Shown: piece by piece, positions 17,253 to 24,744 of the stretch
Layout of the letters: each line of letters opens with the position of its first letter
Position numbering within the stretch: position 1 is the first letter of the stretch
Origin: Methanothrix harundinacea 6Ac
Lineage (GTDB): Archaea > Halobacteriota > Methanosarcinia > Methanotrichales > Methanotrichaceae
Assembly: GCF_000235565.1 (NCBI RefSeq)
Contig: NC_017527.1
Span: 868,001-932,000 of the forward strand
Length of the DNA stretch: 64,000 nucleotides
Reading direction: 5' to 3'
Notes under the pieces: generated by a model
Databases searched by the model: none
Seen by the model: the letters and a program-made list of their open reading frames with translations, nothing else
Told to the model about the DNA's origin: nothing
Program-made: the position numbers and the translations under genes

Positions 17253-18101
17253 TCACCTCTCCGCCAGGACGGCGATAACCTCGGGGATGGCCCTGGCGGC
17301 CACCTCGGGGACGGAGCCCCCGCTGAGGACGAAGACGATGGACCTCTCCCCAACAGCCTCCTTTATGATTCGGGCCATCTTGGGGTAGGCGGCAACTGTC
17401 AGCTCGAAGCCGCCGTAGTCGTCGGCGTGGGAGTCGTGGCCGAATACTACGAAGCAGATCTCAAAGTCGAAGTCCTTCGCCATCTCCATGCTGCCGGCAA
17501 GCTCCCTCAAAAACTGCTCGTCCTCGGCATCGAAGCCGATGCCGATGTCGTAGTTGTTCAGCTCGCCGTCGAAGTTGGAGCTCTGCTGGTGGTTGAAGTT
17601 TATGTGATAGACGTTCGGGTCGCCGCCGAAGAAGTTCCTCGTCCCGTCCCCGAAGTGGGGGTCGACGTCGACGATCAGAAACCTCGCGAGACCCATCTCT
17701 CGGAGCCTCAGGATCGATATGGCTACATCGTTGAAGTAGCAGAACCCCCAGCAGCTCCCGGGGCTTGCGTGGTGGCCTGCGGTCCCGGTGAAGGCGAAGG
17801 AGTGGCGGGCCTCGCCCCTCGCCACCATCTCCGCGGCCTTTAGGACGGACCCCGCTGAGAGGAGGGCGACGTCGTAGTACATCCTCTCGGAGGGCTCGGT
17901 CCTCATCCTCTCCATGTGCTCTGGCGTGTGGGCCCCCTCGACGAGGGAGAGGGGGGCGGGCTCCGCCTCGAAGACCTGGACGTCGGAGCCCTCCAGAAGC
18001 CCCGACCTCTTCAGGGCCTCAAAGGAGGGGCGGATCCGGTACTTCAGGACGCTGTGGCCCTTCGACCCGAAATCCTCGTGATAGATGACGGAAACCAACA
18101 T
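17253..18101 (-). CDS. histone-deacetylase-fold protein lacking the catalytic tyrosine
   Basis: 282 residues, shorter than usual AcuC/HDAC proteins. The zinc site and general base are present: TAGHHASPGSCWGFCYFNDVA (His110/His111), VDVDPHFGDGT (Asp147, His149) and GHDSHADDYGG (Asp227/228). The usual GGGGY loop that places the transition-state Tyr reads LSGGSVPEVAAR here, with no Tyr. It may be a weak deacylase, act on another amide, or bind without catalysis. A TATA box 24 bases before the ATG suggests a leaderless promoter inside the region after AMP phosphorylase. It is coupled to DUF89. Confidence 0.9.
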   Translation of the reverse strand: MLVSVIYHEDFGSKGHSVLKYRIRPSFEALKRSGLLEGSDVQVFEAEPAPLSLVEGAHTPEHMERMRTEPSERMYYDVALLSAGSVLKAAEMVARGEARHSFAFTGTAGHHASPGSCWGFCYFNDVAISILRLREMGLARFLIVDVDPHFGDGTRNFFGGDPNVYHINFNHQQSSNFDGELNNYDIGIGFDAEDEQFLRELAGSMEMAKDFDFEICFVVFGHDSHADDYGGFELTVAAYPKMARIIKEAVGERSIVFVLSGGSVPEVAARAIPEVIAVLAER

Positions 18102-18125
18102 GGCTTTCCGGTCTTCCCGCGGCCC

Positions 18126-18133
18126 TTATAAAA
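18126..18133 (-). promoter_or_regulatory. TATA box for the HDAC-like/DUF89 operon
   Basis: On the minus strand this reads TTTTATAA and is followed by 24 bases and the ATG at 18101, with no ribosome site. The spacing fits a leaderless archaeal message and gives the pair its own promoter, separate from AMP phosphorylase. Confidence 0.55.
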
Positions 18134-18149
18134 CGTTCCTCCTCGAGGC

Positions 18150-19685
18150 CTAGATCTGGGAGTACCTCGGATACCTCTCGAGGAGCATCCCCTCGACGAC
18201 GATGGGCATATCCCGGAGGGCGTCGTTGGAGGCCCGCTCTACCTCCCAGTCCTTGCTCGAGTGGATGGTGAAGAGCGGCTCCCCCTTCTTCACCACCTCC
18301 CCCATCTTCTTGTGGATCCGGACCCCGGCCTGCTTATCGGCGGGAGCCCCCGCGTTCCTCGCGATCTCGACGATCCTCTTGTTGTTGAAGGAGATGACGT
18401 AGCCGGTCGTCGGGGCGAGGATATCCCGGCTGTGCTCTCCGATCTCGATGTCGCTGCTCTTGATGGTGGGGTCTCCCCCTTGGGCCTCGATGATCTCCAT
18501 CATCTTCTGGTGGGCCTTGCCGCTGGTGAGGATCCTCTCGGCCATCGCCTTCCCCTCTCCCCGGGCGGCGACACAGCCCATCCCGGCGGAGCATCCGATC
18601 TCCAGGAGGATCCCGGCGAGAGATAGGCTCTTCTCCCGGAGGCTGTTGGGGCCCTGGCCGCTCTCGAGCATCGTGAGCGCCTCCTTCACCTCCAGGGCCG
18701 GGCCGACCGTCCTCCCCACCGGCGAGCCGCCGAAGGTCATGGCGCACTCGACCCTGATCCCCAGTCGGTCACCAAGGTCGATGAGGTCTTTGGCCATGGA
18801 CCGGCCCGCGTCCACCGTCGGAAGCTTCGTTCCTGGTCCCACTGGCATGTCCATCACCACCGAGTCGGCGCCGACCGCCCCCTTCTTCGACATGATCGAC
18901 GCCAGCATCTGGCTGTAGGGGTCGATGGTGAGGGCGTACTCGGCCTTGATCAGCTTGTCGTCGGCGGGGGCTATATTAGTCGCGCCGCCCCAGGCGAGGA
19001 TGCCGCCGACGTTCTCGGCGATCTCCTTGATCTCATCGGCGGAGAACTCCACGGGGGCTAGGATCTCCATCAGGTCCGAGGTCCCCCCCGCCCCGGTGAT
19101 CGCCCTCGAGCTGGTCTTGGGGATGAGAAGCCCCGCCGCCGCCACGATCGGGACCACCAGGAGGGAGACCTTGTTTCCGGGGACCCCCCCTATGCTGTGC
19201 TTGTCGACGACGGGATGGGTGTCGAAGTGGATCCGCTCGCCGGTATCGATCATCGCCCTAGTCAGCCACTCCGTCTCCTGGGAGTCGAAGTTTCTTATGT
19301 AGAGGGTGGTGAGGTAGGCGGAGATCTCGACGTCGCTGAGGTTGTTGTCGACGATGTCCTGGACGATCGTCCTGATCTGATCCTCGGTGAGCCTCTCGTG
19401 GTCCATGATCCTCTTGATGTAGCTGATGGAGGCGGGCTTCGGCGCCGGGGCGACGTCCACCTCCCTCGCCTCCCCGATCCTCCGGTGGGCCTCGGTGAAG
19501 ATCCCGACCTTCCCCGGCTCCACCATCTGGGTGGTGACGTCCAGGATCGCGGTGATCGACGCCCCTTTCGCCTTCACCCGGACCCGATCGCCGGCGTTCA
19601 TCCCCATATCTCTGGCGTCGGCCAGGTTGAGCATCACCTTGTACTGTCCTATCTCTATGTCGAAGGGGTTGACCTCGAATAACAT
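18150..19685 (-). CDS. deoA: AMP phosphorylase
   Basis: Splits AMP and other NMPs with phosphate to the base and ribose-1,5-bisphosphate, feeding the archaeal isomerase/type III RuBisCO route. The 511 residues carry the extra N-terminal domain of the archaeal enzymes (about 1-85). The thymidine-phosphorylase fold follows, with KHSIGGVPGNKVSLLVVPI (phosphate site), SSRAITGAGGTSDLMEILAPVE and a C-terminal HSRDILAPTTGYV block. GAGAGAGG precedes the ATG. A small hairpin lies in the leader at 19707-19727. No isomerase or RuBisCO gene is in this window. Confidence 0.95.
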   Translation of the reverse strand: MLFEVNPFDIEIGQYKVMLNLADARDMGMNAGDRVRVKAKGASITAILDVTTQMVEPGKVGIFTEAHRRIGEAREVDVAPAPKPASISYIKRIMDHERLTEDQIRTIVQDIVDNNLSDVEISAYLTTLYIRNFDSQETEWLTRAMIDTGERIHFDTHPVVDKHSIGGVPGNKVSLLVVPIVAAAGLLIPKTSSRAITGAGGTSDLMEILAPVEFSADEIKEIAENVGGILAWGGATNIAPADDKLIKAEYALTIDPYSQMLASIMSKKGAVGADSVVMDMPVGPGTKLPTVDAGRSMAKDLIDLGDRLGIRVECAMTFGGSPVGRTVGPALEVKEALTMLESGQGPNSLREKSLSLAGILLEIGCSAGMGCVAARGEGKAMAERILTSGKAHQKMMEIIEAQGGDPTIKSSDIEIGEHSRDILAPTTGYVISFNNKRIVEIARNAGAPADKQAGVRIHKKMGEVVKKGEPLFTIHSSKDWEVERASNDALRDMPIVVEGMLLERYPRYSQI

Positions 19686-19706
19686 GTTGAACCTCTCTCG
19701 TGCTTC

Positions 19707-19727
19707 TGGGAGCGTCAGATGCTCCCA
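19707..19727 (-). promoter_or_regulatory. hairpin in the leader of AMP phosphorylase
   Basis: TGGGAGC (19707-19713) and GCTCCCA (19721-19727) form a perfect 7-bp stem with a 7-base loop. It sits 22 bases upstream of the AMP phosphorylase ATG and 21 bases after the preceding stop. No T-run follows on the minus strand. Confidence 0.4.
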
Positions 19728-19748
19728 TATCTGTAACTCAACCCTTAA

Positions 19749-20498
19749 CTAACCCTCCGTCCGGTCTCGGGGGGGCCAGCTCTGGGAGAGCGCCTTCAGG
19801 CAATCGATCATCTCGGAGACCTTCCCCCTCGCCTCGTCGTGGTCGGTGGTGCAGACGATCCGAAACTCCTCTTTAGATTCGAGGATCATCACGTCCGCCC
19901 CGAAGATCGGCCAGGAGAGGTCCACGGCGGCGGCGGAGATCTCCCGCCAGGCGGAGGGCCTCTCCCGGACGAACTCCCCCGCCGTCGTCAGGGCGGCCTC
20001 GACCCCTGCCCTCAGCCGGTCGGAGAGGTCGATCCTCTCCCAGAAGTCGTACTCGGGCCGGAGCTCCGGGTAGAGCTCTCTAATCGCCGTCTCCAGGTAG
20101 AGGTTGTAGGCGACGGTCCTGGTGGGGTCGAAGGAGAGGACGCCGCACCTCGCGATCCGATCGAGGTTCTCCCGGGCCGTCGGAAAGTAGGAGGGGAAGA
20201 TCTCCGGGTCGGTCCTCTGGACTAGCCTCTCGATCCCCAGATCGACGAGGAGGTTCGTCATCTCCAGGACGATCTTCGAGCAGAAGGCGCAAGATGAGCC
20301 TATGTGACGCTTCATCACCCTCTCCTCGAAGAGGACGTGGTAGAACTCGTGGAGGAGGGGGTAGGGCTCCGCCTCCGAGAGGTATATCCGGTACCCGTCC
20401 TTCTCGTGGACCGTCCTTCCCAGGACGAAGGGCTCCTCGGTGATCTCGACCGCCACCTCCACCTCGAGCCTCCAGGACCTCTTCAGCCCTTCCACCAT
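19749..20498 (-). CDS. uncharacterised HExxH (zincin-like) protein
   Basis: 249 residues from the ATG at 20498. The long upstream extension is a shadow of the neighbouring gene. A zinc-metalloprotease-like motif, LLHEFYHVLFEE, gives His50, Glu51 and His54. A CAFC pair follows about 20 residues later. The remainder is helical (ERLVQRTDPEIFPSYF, YNLYLETAIRELYPEL). I do not recognise a named family, and no third zinc ligand can be assigned. It overlaps the nucleotidyltransferase gene by 16 bases and is last in a four-gene operon with aMBF1 and Sua5. There is no signal peptide, so it acts in the cytoplasm. Confidence 0.85.
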   Translation of the reverse strand: MVEGLKRSWRLEVEVAVEITEEPFVLGRTVHEKDGYRIYLSEAEPYPLLHEFYHVLFEERVMKRHIGSSCAFCSKIVLEMTNLLVDLGIERLVQRTDPEIFPSYFPTARENLDRIARCGVLSFDPTRTVAYNLYLETAIRELYPELRPEYDFWERIDLSDRLRAGVEAALTTAGEFVRERPSAWREISAAAVDLSWPIFGADVMILESKEEFRIVCTTDHDEARGKVSEMIDCLKALSQSWPPRDRTEG

Positions 20499-21436
20499 CT
20501 TTTTGAGGCCCTCTCCAGCAGGGTCAGAGACCGGATCCACTCTCCTCTCGCCTCCCTGGTCGTCCCCACCACCAGCCTCCTCCCGGCATCCGTCTCTTCG
20601 ACGACGCCGCAGGCCTCGATCCTCTCCCCCGGGAGGGCCTGGCCCGCGTAGGTGTGGGTGTAGCAGAGGATCTCGGGGATCTCCGGGTGGTCGATCTCGA
20701 AGACGGCGGGGTTGTCGAAGGCGAACTCCGCACCGAGGACGGTCCCCTCGATCCTCCGCCGGCCCACCTTCTTCCCCGGCGGGAAGGGGGGGGCGATCTG
20801 GTCCCAGTCCCGGGTGAAGAGGAGGTCGAAGTAGGTCCCGTCGACGAGACCCCGGTTCCCCTTCCTCCTCTCGTGGAGGACGAACTCGGCGAGGCCCGTC
20901 TCGGGGACCCGCTTCTGGTATATCCTCTCCCAGGTCGCCTCGTCCAGCTCCTTTATCCTGCCGCCGAGCCGCTTCGCCTCCGATATCGCCGCCCTCGCCC
21001 TCCACCAGTCTCTGCCGTAGACGAGGAAGTCTATGTCGGAGCCGGGCCCCTCCAGCCCCACCAGGATCGATCCCGTGATCCCCATCTTCTCCCGGGGGAC
21101 GCCGCCCTTATCGAGGACCGCGACGATCTCGGCTATCCTGTCGTCCCTCTCCGCCGCCCGGGCAAGCTCCTCCTCCGGCCTGAAGGTCCGGAGGACGTCC
21201 TCCTCGGGGACGACGTGGACGTCCCGGACGTAATCAGGCCTCGCCCGCCGGAGAAACTCGAAGGCAGCCTCGAAGTCGAGCTTACGATATCGAACTCCCC
21301 CGCTGGCCCTCTCTCCCTTCGGGTCCGGGACGTACCGGAGGATCGACCTGATGCCCTCAGGGTGGTGGTAGTCGACGACGGCGAAGATCCAGCCGTCGAC
21401 GGTAACAAAGAAGTCTCTGATCCTCGCCCTTTTCAT
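20483..21436 (-). CDS. predicted nucleotidyltransferase (COG2413-like)
   Basis: 317 residues. An N-terminal domain of about 100 residues (MKRARIRDFFVTVDGWIFAVV) precedes a pol-beta-type nucleotidyltransferase signature, GITGSILVGLEGPGSDIDFLVYG, near residues 117-140. The GS and DxD residues for metal and NTP are intact. The C-terminal half contains FAFDNPAVFEIDHPEIPEIL and ends at a lone basic tail. Substrate unknown: minimal nucleotidyltransferases modify RNAs, proteins or antibiotics. The ATG overlaps the Sua5 stop (ATGA), and the stop lies inside the HExxH gene, so translation is coupled both ways. Confidence 0.88.
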   Translation of the reverse strand: MKRARIRDFFVTVDGWIFAVVDYHHPEGIRSILRYVPDPKGERASGGVRYRKLDFEAAFEFLRRARPDYVRDVHVVPEEDVLRTFRPEEELARAAERDDRIAEIVAVLDKGGVPREKMGITGSILVGLEGPGSDIDFLVYGRDWWRARAAISEAKRLGGRIKELDEATWERIYQKRVPETGLAEFVLHERRKGNRGLVDGTYFDLLFTRDWDQIAPPFPPGKKVGRRRIEGTVLGAEFAFDNPAVFEIDHPEIPEILCYTHTYAGQALPGERIEACGVVEETDAGRRLVVGTTREARGEWIRSLTLLERASKRWWKG

Positions 21437-22014
21437 AAGAGCCCCTCCAGCCTCTCCATCCCCGCCCCCTTCCGGATCACCTTTCTCTCGGCGAGGTCGA
21501 CGAGGGTCGAGGGGAGGCCGTACCTCGACCTCCCACCGTCCAGGACGAGGTCGACATTCTTCCGGATCTCGCCGTCCAGCTCCGCGAGGCTGGCGGGGGG
21601 CGGTAGGCCCGAGAGGTTAGCGCTGGTGGAGGTTATCGGCCCCGAGAGGGCGATCAGCTCCAGGGCTGCGGGGTGGTCCGGAAACCTGATCCCCACCAGC
21701 TCCGATCCGGCGGTGACGAGGTCGGGGAGCTTCGGCCCCCTCTCGACGAGGAAGGTGACGGGGCCGGGGAGGACCCTCCGGAGGAGGGGGAGGTCACCAT
21801 CGTCGATCCGGGCTATCTCCCCCATCATCTCGAAGCTGGCGACGGCGACGGAGAGGGGCATCCCCCGGGGGCGCCCCTTGATCTCGAAGACCCGCTCCAC
21901 GGCTCGGGGGATGAAGACCGAGGCCCCTATCCCGTAGACCGTCTCCGTCGGGTAGACGACGGTCCCGCCCCTAGCCAGCACCTCCGCCGCCCTGGATATC
22001 TCCCTCGTCGTCAT
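21433..22014 (-). CDS. tsaC: threonylcarbamoyl-AMP synthase (Sua5/YrdC family)
   Basis: Makes threonylcarbamoyl-AMP from threonine, bicarbonate and ATP, the first step to the t6A modification at tRNA position 37. The 193 residues form only the YrdC domain: GGTVVYPTETVYGIGASVF near residue 16, KGRPRGMPLSV near 45 (Lys-Arg substrate site) and ITSTSANLSGLPPP near 130. The C-terminal Sua5 domain of longer homologues is absent. The ATG at 22014 overlaps the aMBF1 stop in ATGA. Confidence 0.95.
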   Translation of the reverse strand: MTTREISRAAEVLARGGTVVYPTETVYGIGASVFIPRAVERVFEIKGRPRGMPLSVAVASFEMMGEIARIDDGDLPLLRRVLPGPVTFLVERGPKLPDLVTAGSELVGIRFPDHPAALELIALSGPITSTSANLSGLPPPASLAELDGEIRKNVDLVLDGGRSRYGLPSTLVDLAERKVIRKGAGMERLEGLL

Positions 22015-22496
22015 CTCTTCTTGATGGAGGCGATGTCGCCGAGGGTGAGGCCGCGGCCCCCCTTCCCCGACTTCCATCCCTCGTCGCTCGATTTGTCCGT
22101 CAGCTTCACGCCGAGCTCCCGCTCGAGCTTGACCCTCACCGAGTCTTCGGGGACTATCTCGTGCCTCTCGATCTTCCTGATGAGGGAGGCCTTCTCCTTG
22201 ATCTTCAGCCCCAGCTCCTCGGGGGTGAGGCCCATCCCCTCCCGGGCCTCCTTCACGATCTGGCCGTATTCGGGGACGATCTCCGGCATCTCCTTGAACT
22301 CGTCGCGACGGGGCCTGGGCTTGGGGGGGGCTCTGAAGGCCCGCTCCTGGGGGATCACCTTCCTCGGGACGGGGGAGAACTTGTCTGCGACCTCACCAAA
22401 CCGGGCGCAGCTGTTGCAGACCTGCAGTTCAGATCCGTCGATGACCACCTTCTTTGGCTTTTCGGAGACCTCTGCACCGCATATCTCACACTGCAT
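22011..22496 (-). CDS. mbf1: archaeal multiprotein bridging factor 1 (aMBF1)
   Basis: 161 residues with an N-terminal zinc ribbon (C3, C6, C27, C30), a basic linker and a C-terminal helix-turn-helix of the Cro/XRE type (YGQIVKEAREGMGLTPEELG, then KASLIRKIERHEIVPEDS). Archaeal MBF1 is reported to associate with the translation machinery, and in eukaryotes it is a transcription coactivator. It is first in the aMBF1-Sua5-nucleotidyltransferase-HExxH operon and divergent from PAN, with 59 bases between starts. Confidence 0.94.
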   Translation of the reverse strand: MQCEICGAEVSEKPKKVVIDGSELQVCNSCARFGEVADKFSPVPRKVIPQERAFRAPPKPRPRRDEFKEMPEIVPEYGQIVKEAREGMGLTPEELGLKIKEKASLIRKIERHEIVPEDSVRVKLERELGVKLTDKSSDEGWKSGKGGRGLTLGDIASIKKR

Positions 22497-22555
22497 ATTC
22501 TCTCAACTCGGAAAAGTTTAATAGCAGTCAACGTTAAATACGCTTTGGAGATCCC
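22497..22555. promoter_or_regulatory. shared divergent promoter region of aMBF1 operon and PAN
   Basis: Only 59 bases separate the two start codons. AT-rich elements TTTAATA (about 22514-22520) and TTAAATA (about 22532-22538) can act as TATA boxes for either strand. A ribosome site (GGAGAT) precedes the PAN ATG. Confidence 0.45.
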
Positions 22556-23776
22556 ATGGACGAATCGCGAGTCGGAGCTGATTTTTCGCGCTACCTGATG
22601 GACAGGATGCGACAGCTCGAAGAGCGGAACCTCGCTCTTCGAGAGCAGAAGGATCGGGTGGAGGGCGAAAAGCGGATCATGGAGAACCAGAAGCTCAAGT
22701 TCGAGCGCGAGGTGAGAAAGCTCCGCAGCGAGCTGGAGCGGCTCCGGACCGGCCCCCTCATCGTCGGCACCATCCAGGATGTCCTCGACGACAACCGGGT
22801 GGTGGTCAAGAGCAGCACAGGGCCGCGATTCGTCGTCAACGTATCCCAGTTCATCGAGGGGGAGCTCCGGCCGGGGACGAGGGTGGCTCTGAACCAGCAG
22901 TCCTTCTCCGTCATGTTCGTCCTGCCGTCCTCCCGGGACCCCGCCGTCTTCGGAATGGAGATCGAAGATGCTCCGGCCGTCGACTTTTCTCAGATCGGGG
23001 GGCTTGGTGACCAGATCTCGGAGATCAGGGAGATCGTGGAGCTTCCGATGAAGAGGCCCGACCTTTTCGTCAAGGTGGGGATAGAGCCTCCGAAGGGGGT
23101 CCTCCTCTACGGCCCCCCCGGGACGGGAAAGACCCTCCTCGCGAAGGCCGTCGCCTCCAGCACCGAGGCGACGTTCCTCCGGGTGGTGGGCAGCGAGCTC
23201 GTCCAGAAGTACATCGGCGAGGGGGCGAGGATGGTGAGGGAGCTCTTCGAGCTCGCTCAGAACAAGGCTCCGGCGATAATATTCGTCGACGAGCTGGACG
23301 CCATCGGCTCCCGGAGGATGGACGGGGCGACGAGCGGCGACCGGGAGGTCCAGAGGACTCTGATGCAGCTCCTCGCCGAGATGGACGGCTTCGACCCCCG
23401 GGGCGAGGTGAAGCTGATCGCCGCCACAAACCGCCTCGACATGCTCGACCCCGCCCTCCTGCGGCCCGGGAGGTTCGACCGGCTGATCTACGTGCCGCTG
23501 CCCAGTAGGGAGAGCAGGTACTCGATTTTGTCGATCCATACCGCCAGCATGAACCTCCATCCGGACGTGGACCTGAGGAGGATCGCCGACGGGGCCGAGG
23601 GGGCGAGCGGCGCAGACCTGAAGGCCCTGGCGACGGAGGCGGGGATGTTCGCGATCCGCGAAGAGAGGGACATCGTCTGCCACCAGGACTTCGAGCGGGC
23701 TCGGGCGAAGATCGCCGGCTCTCATTCCGAGACGACGAAGGAGATCTCAGAGGTGGCCTTCGGGCAGTACGCCTGA
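22556..23776 (+). CDS. pan: proteasome-activating nucleotidase PAN (AAA+ ATPase)
   Basis: A hexameric unfoldase that feeds substrates into the 20S proteasome. The 406 residues comprise a coiled coil at about 12-65, an OB ring at about 68-135 and the AAA+ module: Walker A GPPGTGK 186-192, pore loop around YIG 219-221, Walker B IIFVDELD 241-248, and the second region of homology GRFDRL. The C-terminal end is GQYA. PANs normally end in a hydrophobic-Tyr-X triad that opens the 20S gate; here Gln replaces the hydrophobic residue. GGAGAT precedes the ATG. Confidence 0.96.
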   Translation: MDESRVGADFSRYLMDRMRQLEERNLALREQKDRVEGEKRIMENQKLKFEREVRKLRSELERLRTGPLIVGTIQDVLDDNRVVVKSSTGPRFVVNVSQFIEGELRPGTRVALNQQSFSVMFVLPSSRDPAVFGMEIEDAPAVDFSQIGGLGDQISEIREIVELPMKRPDLFVKVGIEPPKGVLLYGPPGTGKTLLAKAVASSTEATFLRVVGSELVQKYIGEGARMVRELFELAQNKAPAIIFVDELDAIGSRRMDGATSGDREVQRTLMQLLAEMDGFDPRGEVKLIAATNRLDMLDPALLRPGRFDRLIYVPLPSRESRYSILSIHTASMNLHPDVDLRRIADGAEGASGADLKALATEAGMFAIREERDIVCHQDFERARAKIAGSHSETTKEISEVAFGQYA

Positions 23777-23784
23777 GGGACAAC

Positions 23785-23810
23785 GGGCGTGACCCGCCCA
23801 ACCCTTTTTT
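23785..23810 (+). terminator. hairpin plus T-run after PAN
   Basis: GGGCG (23785-23789) pairs with CGCCC (23795-23799) over a TGACC loop and is followed by T6 at 23805-23810, starting 8 bases after the PAN stop. The oligo-T alone would serve as an archaeal terminator. Confidence 0.65.
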
Positions 23811-23884
23811 CGGACGGATTCTTCTGGGGCCTCGTCGGAGGCGTCTGATCGACGATCCCGGCGTCCCCCCGGCGGCGAGAACCG

Positions 23885-23934
23885 TTATATAAATCCCTAG
23901 ACGATCCTCTCCTCGTTTCAAGCACTAGGAGGGG
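23885..23934 (+). promoter_or_regulatory. TATA box and leader hairpin of ribK
   Basis: TTATATAAA at 23885-23893 is a strong TATA box. About 20 bases further, CCTCTCCT (23906-23913) can pair with AGGAGGGG (23927-23934, one G-T pair), and TTTT follows. The hairpin lies at or just after the expected transcription start. No known FMN-binding pattern is seen. Confidence 0.45.
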
Positions 23935-23964
23935 TTTTCTTCGGTCAATGACGAGGGCCAGGGG

Positions 23965-24369
23965 ATGAGGCTCCGGGGGAAGGTCGCCTCCGGCCTGGGG
24001 GTGGGTCGGTACTACATCTCTCGGGAGGGTTACCGGAGGCAGTTCTCCGAGAGGCTCGGCCTCGACCCGATCCCCGGGACCCTGAACCTGAAGCTCGATC
24101 GCCCCTTCGTCCTCGACGACTCCGACCCCGATTCGATCAGGATCGAGGGCTTCATTGAAGAGGGAAGGTCCTTCGGCGCCTGCATCTGCCGCCCCGTCAG
24201 GATCGGCGGGATAAGGGGCGCCATCGTCCGGCCCGAGCGGACGAGCTACTCTGCGACCCTTCTGGAGCTCGTCGCGCCCGTCAACCTCCGGGAGGCCCTC
24301 GGCCTGTCGGACGGGGACGAGGTGGAGGTGGTTCTGGAGGGGCCGGGGGATAAAGAGAGGCGAAGATAG
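23965..24369 (+). CDS. ribK: CTP-dependent riboflavin kinase (archaeal RibK)
   Basis: Phosphorylates riboflavin to FMN using CTP rather than ATP. The 134 residues form the compact RibK (DUF120) barrel: MRLRGKVASGLGVGRYYISREGY, GLDPIPGTLNLKLDRP and the C-terminal APVNLREALGLSDGDEVEVVL. The N-terminal winged-helix domain found in some relatives (RbkR-type regulators) is absent. An ATG 17 bases upstream runs straight into a stop, so the ATG at 23965 is used. Confidence 0.95.
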   Translation: MRLRGKVASGLGVGRYYISREGYRRQFSERLGLDPIPGTLNLKLDRPFVLDDSDPDSIRIEGFIEEGRSFGACICRPVRIGGIRGAIVRPERTSYSATLLELVAPVNLREALGLSDGDEVEVVLEGPGDKERRR

Positions 24370-24744
24370 AATCCGGGGCCGAGGGGGGGGGGGGCGCGGG
24401 CCTTCAAGCTCCGGTTAGGGCGTGCGGGTACCATATGAAAAGACACAATGATAAATATATTCAGTTGTTATAGATTCTAATCATTATCTATAATATTAAA
24501 TATACATTTGTAGCTTGATTTATAAGATATATATTTATTCTCATTTTTATTTCCCATCCGAGAGATCCGCCGGAGGGAGAAGATCCTAAATGGTAGCAGT
24601 CCATAAATATCCCCAAGCCCTTTGCCATCTCCTCTCCAGCGCCATCGACGGATGGACTTATCTTTCTTCGATCCTCCGTCCTCACCAGGAACATTTATTA
24701 ATGATAAAATCCAAGGAACTTCAGTCTATATGGGAGAATGATTG
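24370..24744. other. AT-rich intergenic region before the giant-gene cassette
   Basis: 375 bases without a supported gene. From about 24430 to 24560 the sequence is almost entirely A and T, in sharp contrast to its surroundings. A TATA-like TTTATTAATG near 24693-24702 is a candidate promoter for the gene at 24745. No direct repeat or att site was spotted by eye. The segment marks the left edge of the unusual cassette. Confidence 0.6.

Noticed and set aside
22355-23725. 456-codon minus-strand ORF over PAN
   Set aside because: Antisense to a complete, recognisable PAN. The composition is typical of a reverse-frame shadow.
24370-24744. Possible mobile-element remnant in the AT-rich spacer
   Set aside because: No transposase fragment, terminal inverted repeat or target duplication could be seen by eye.
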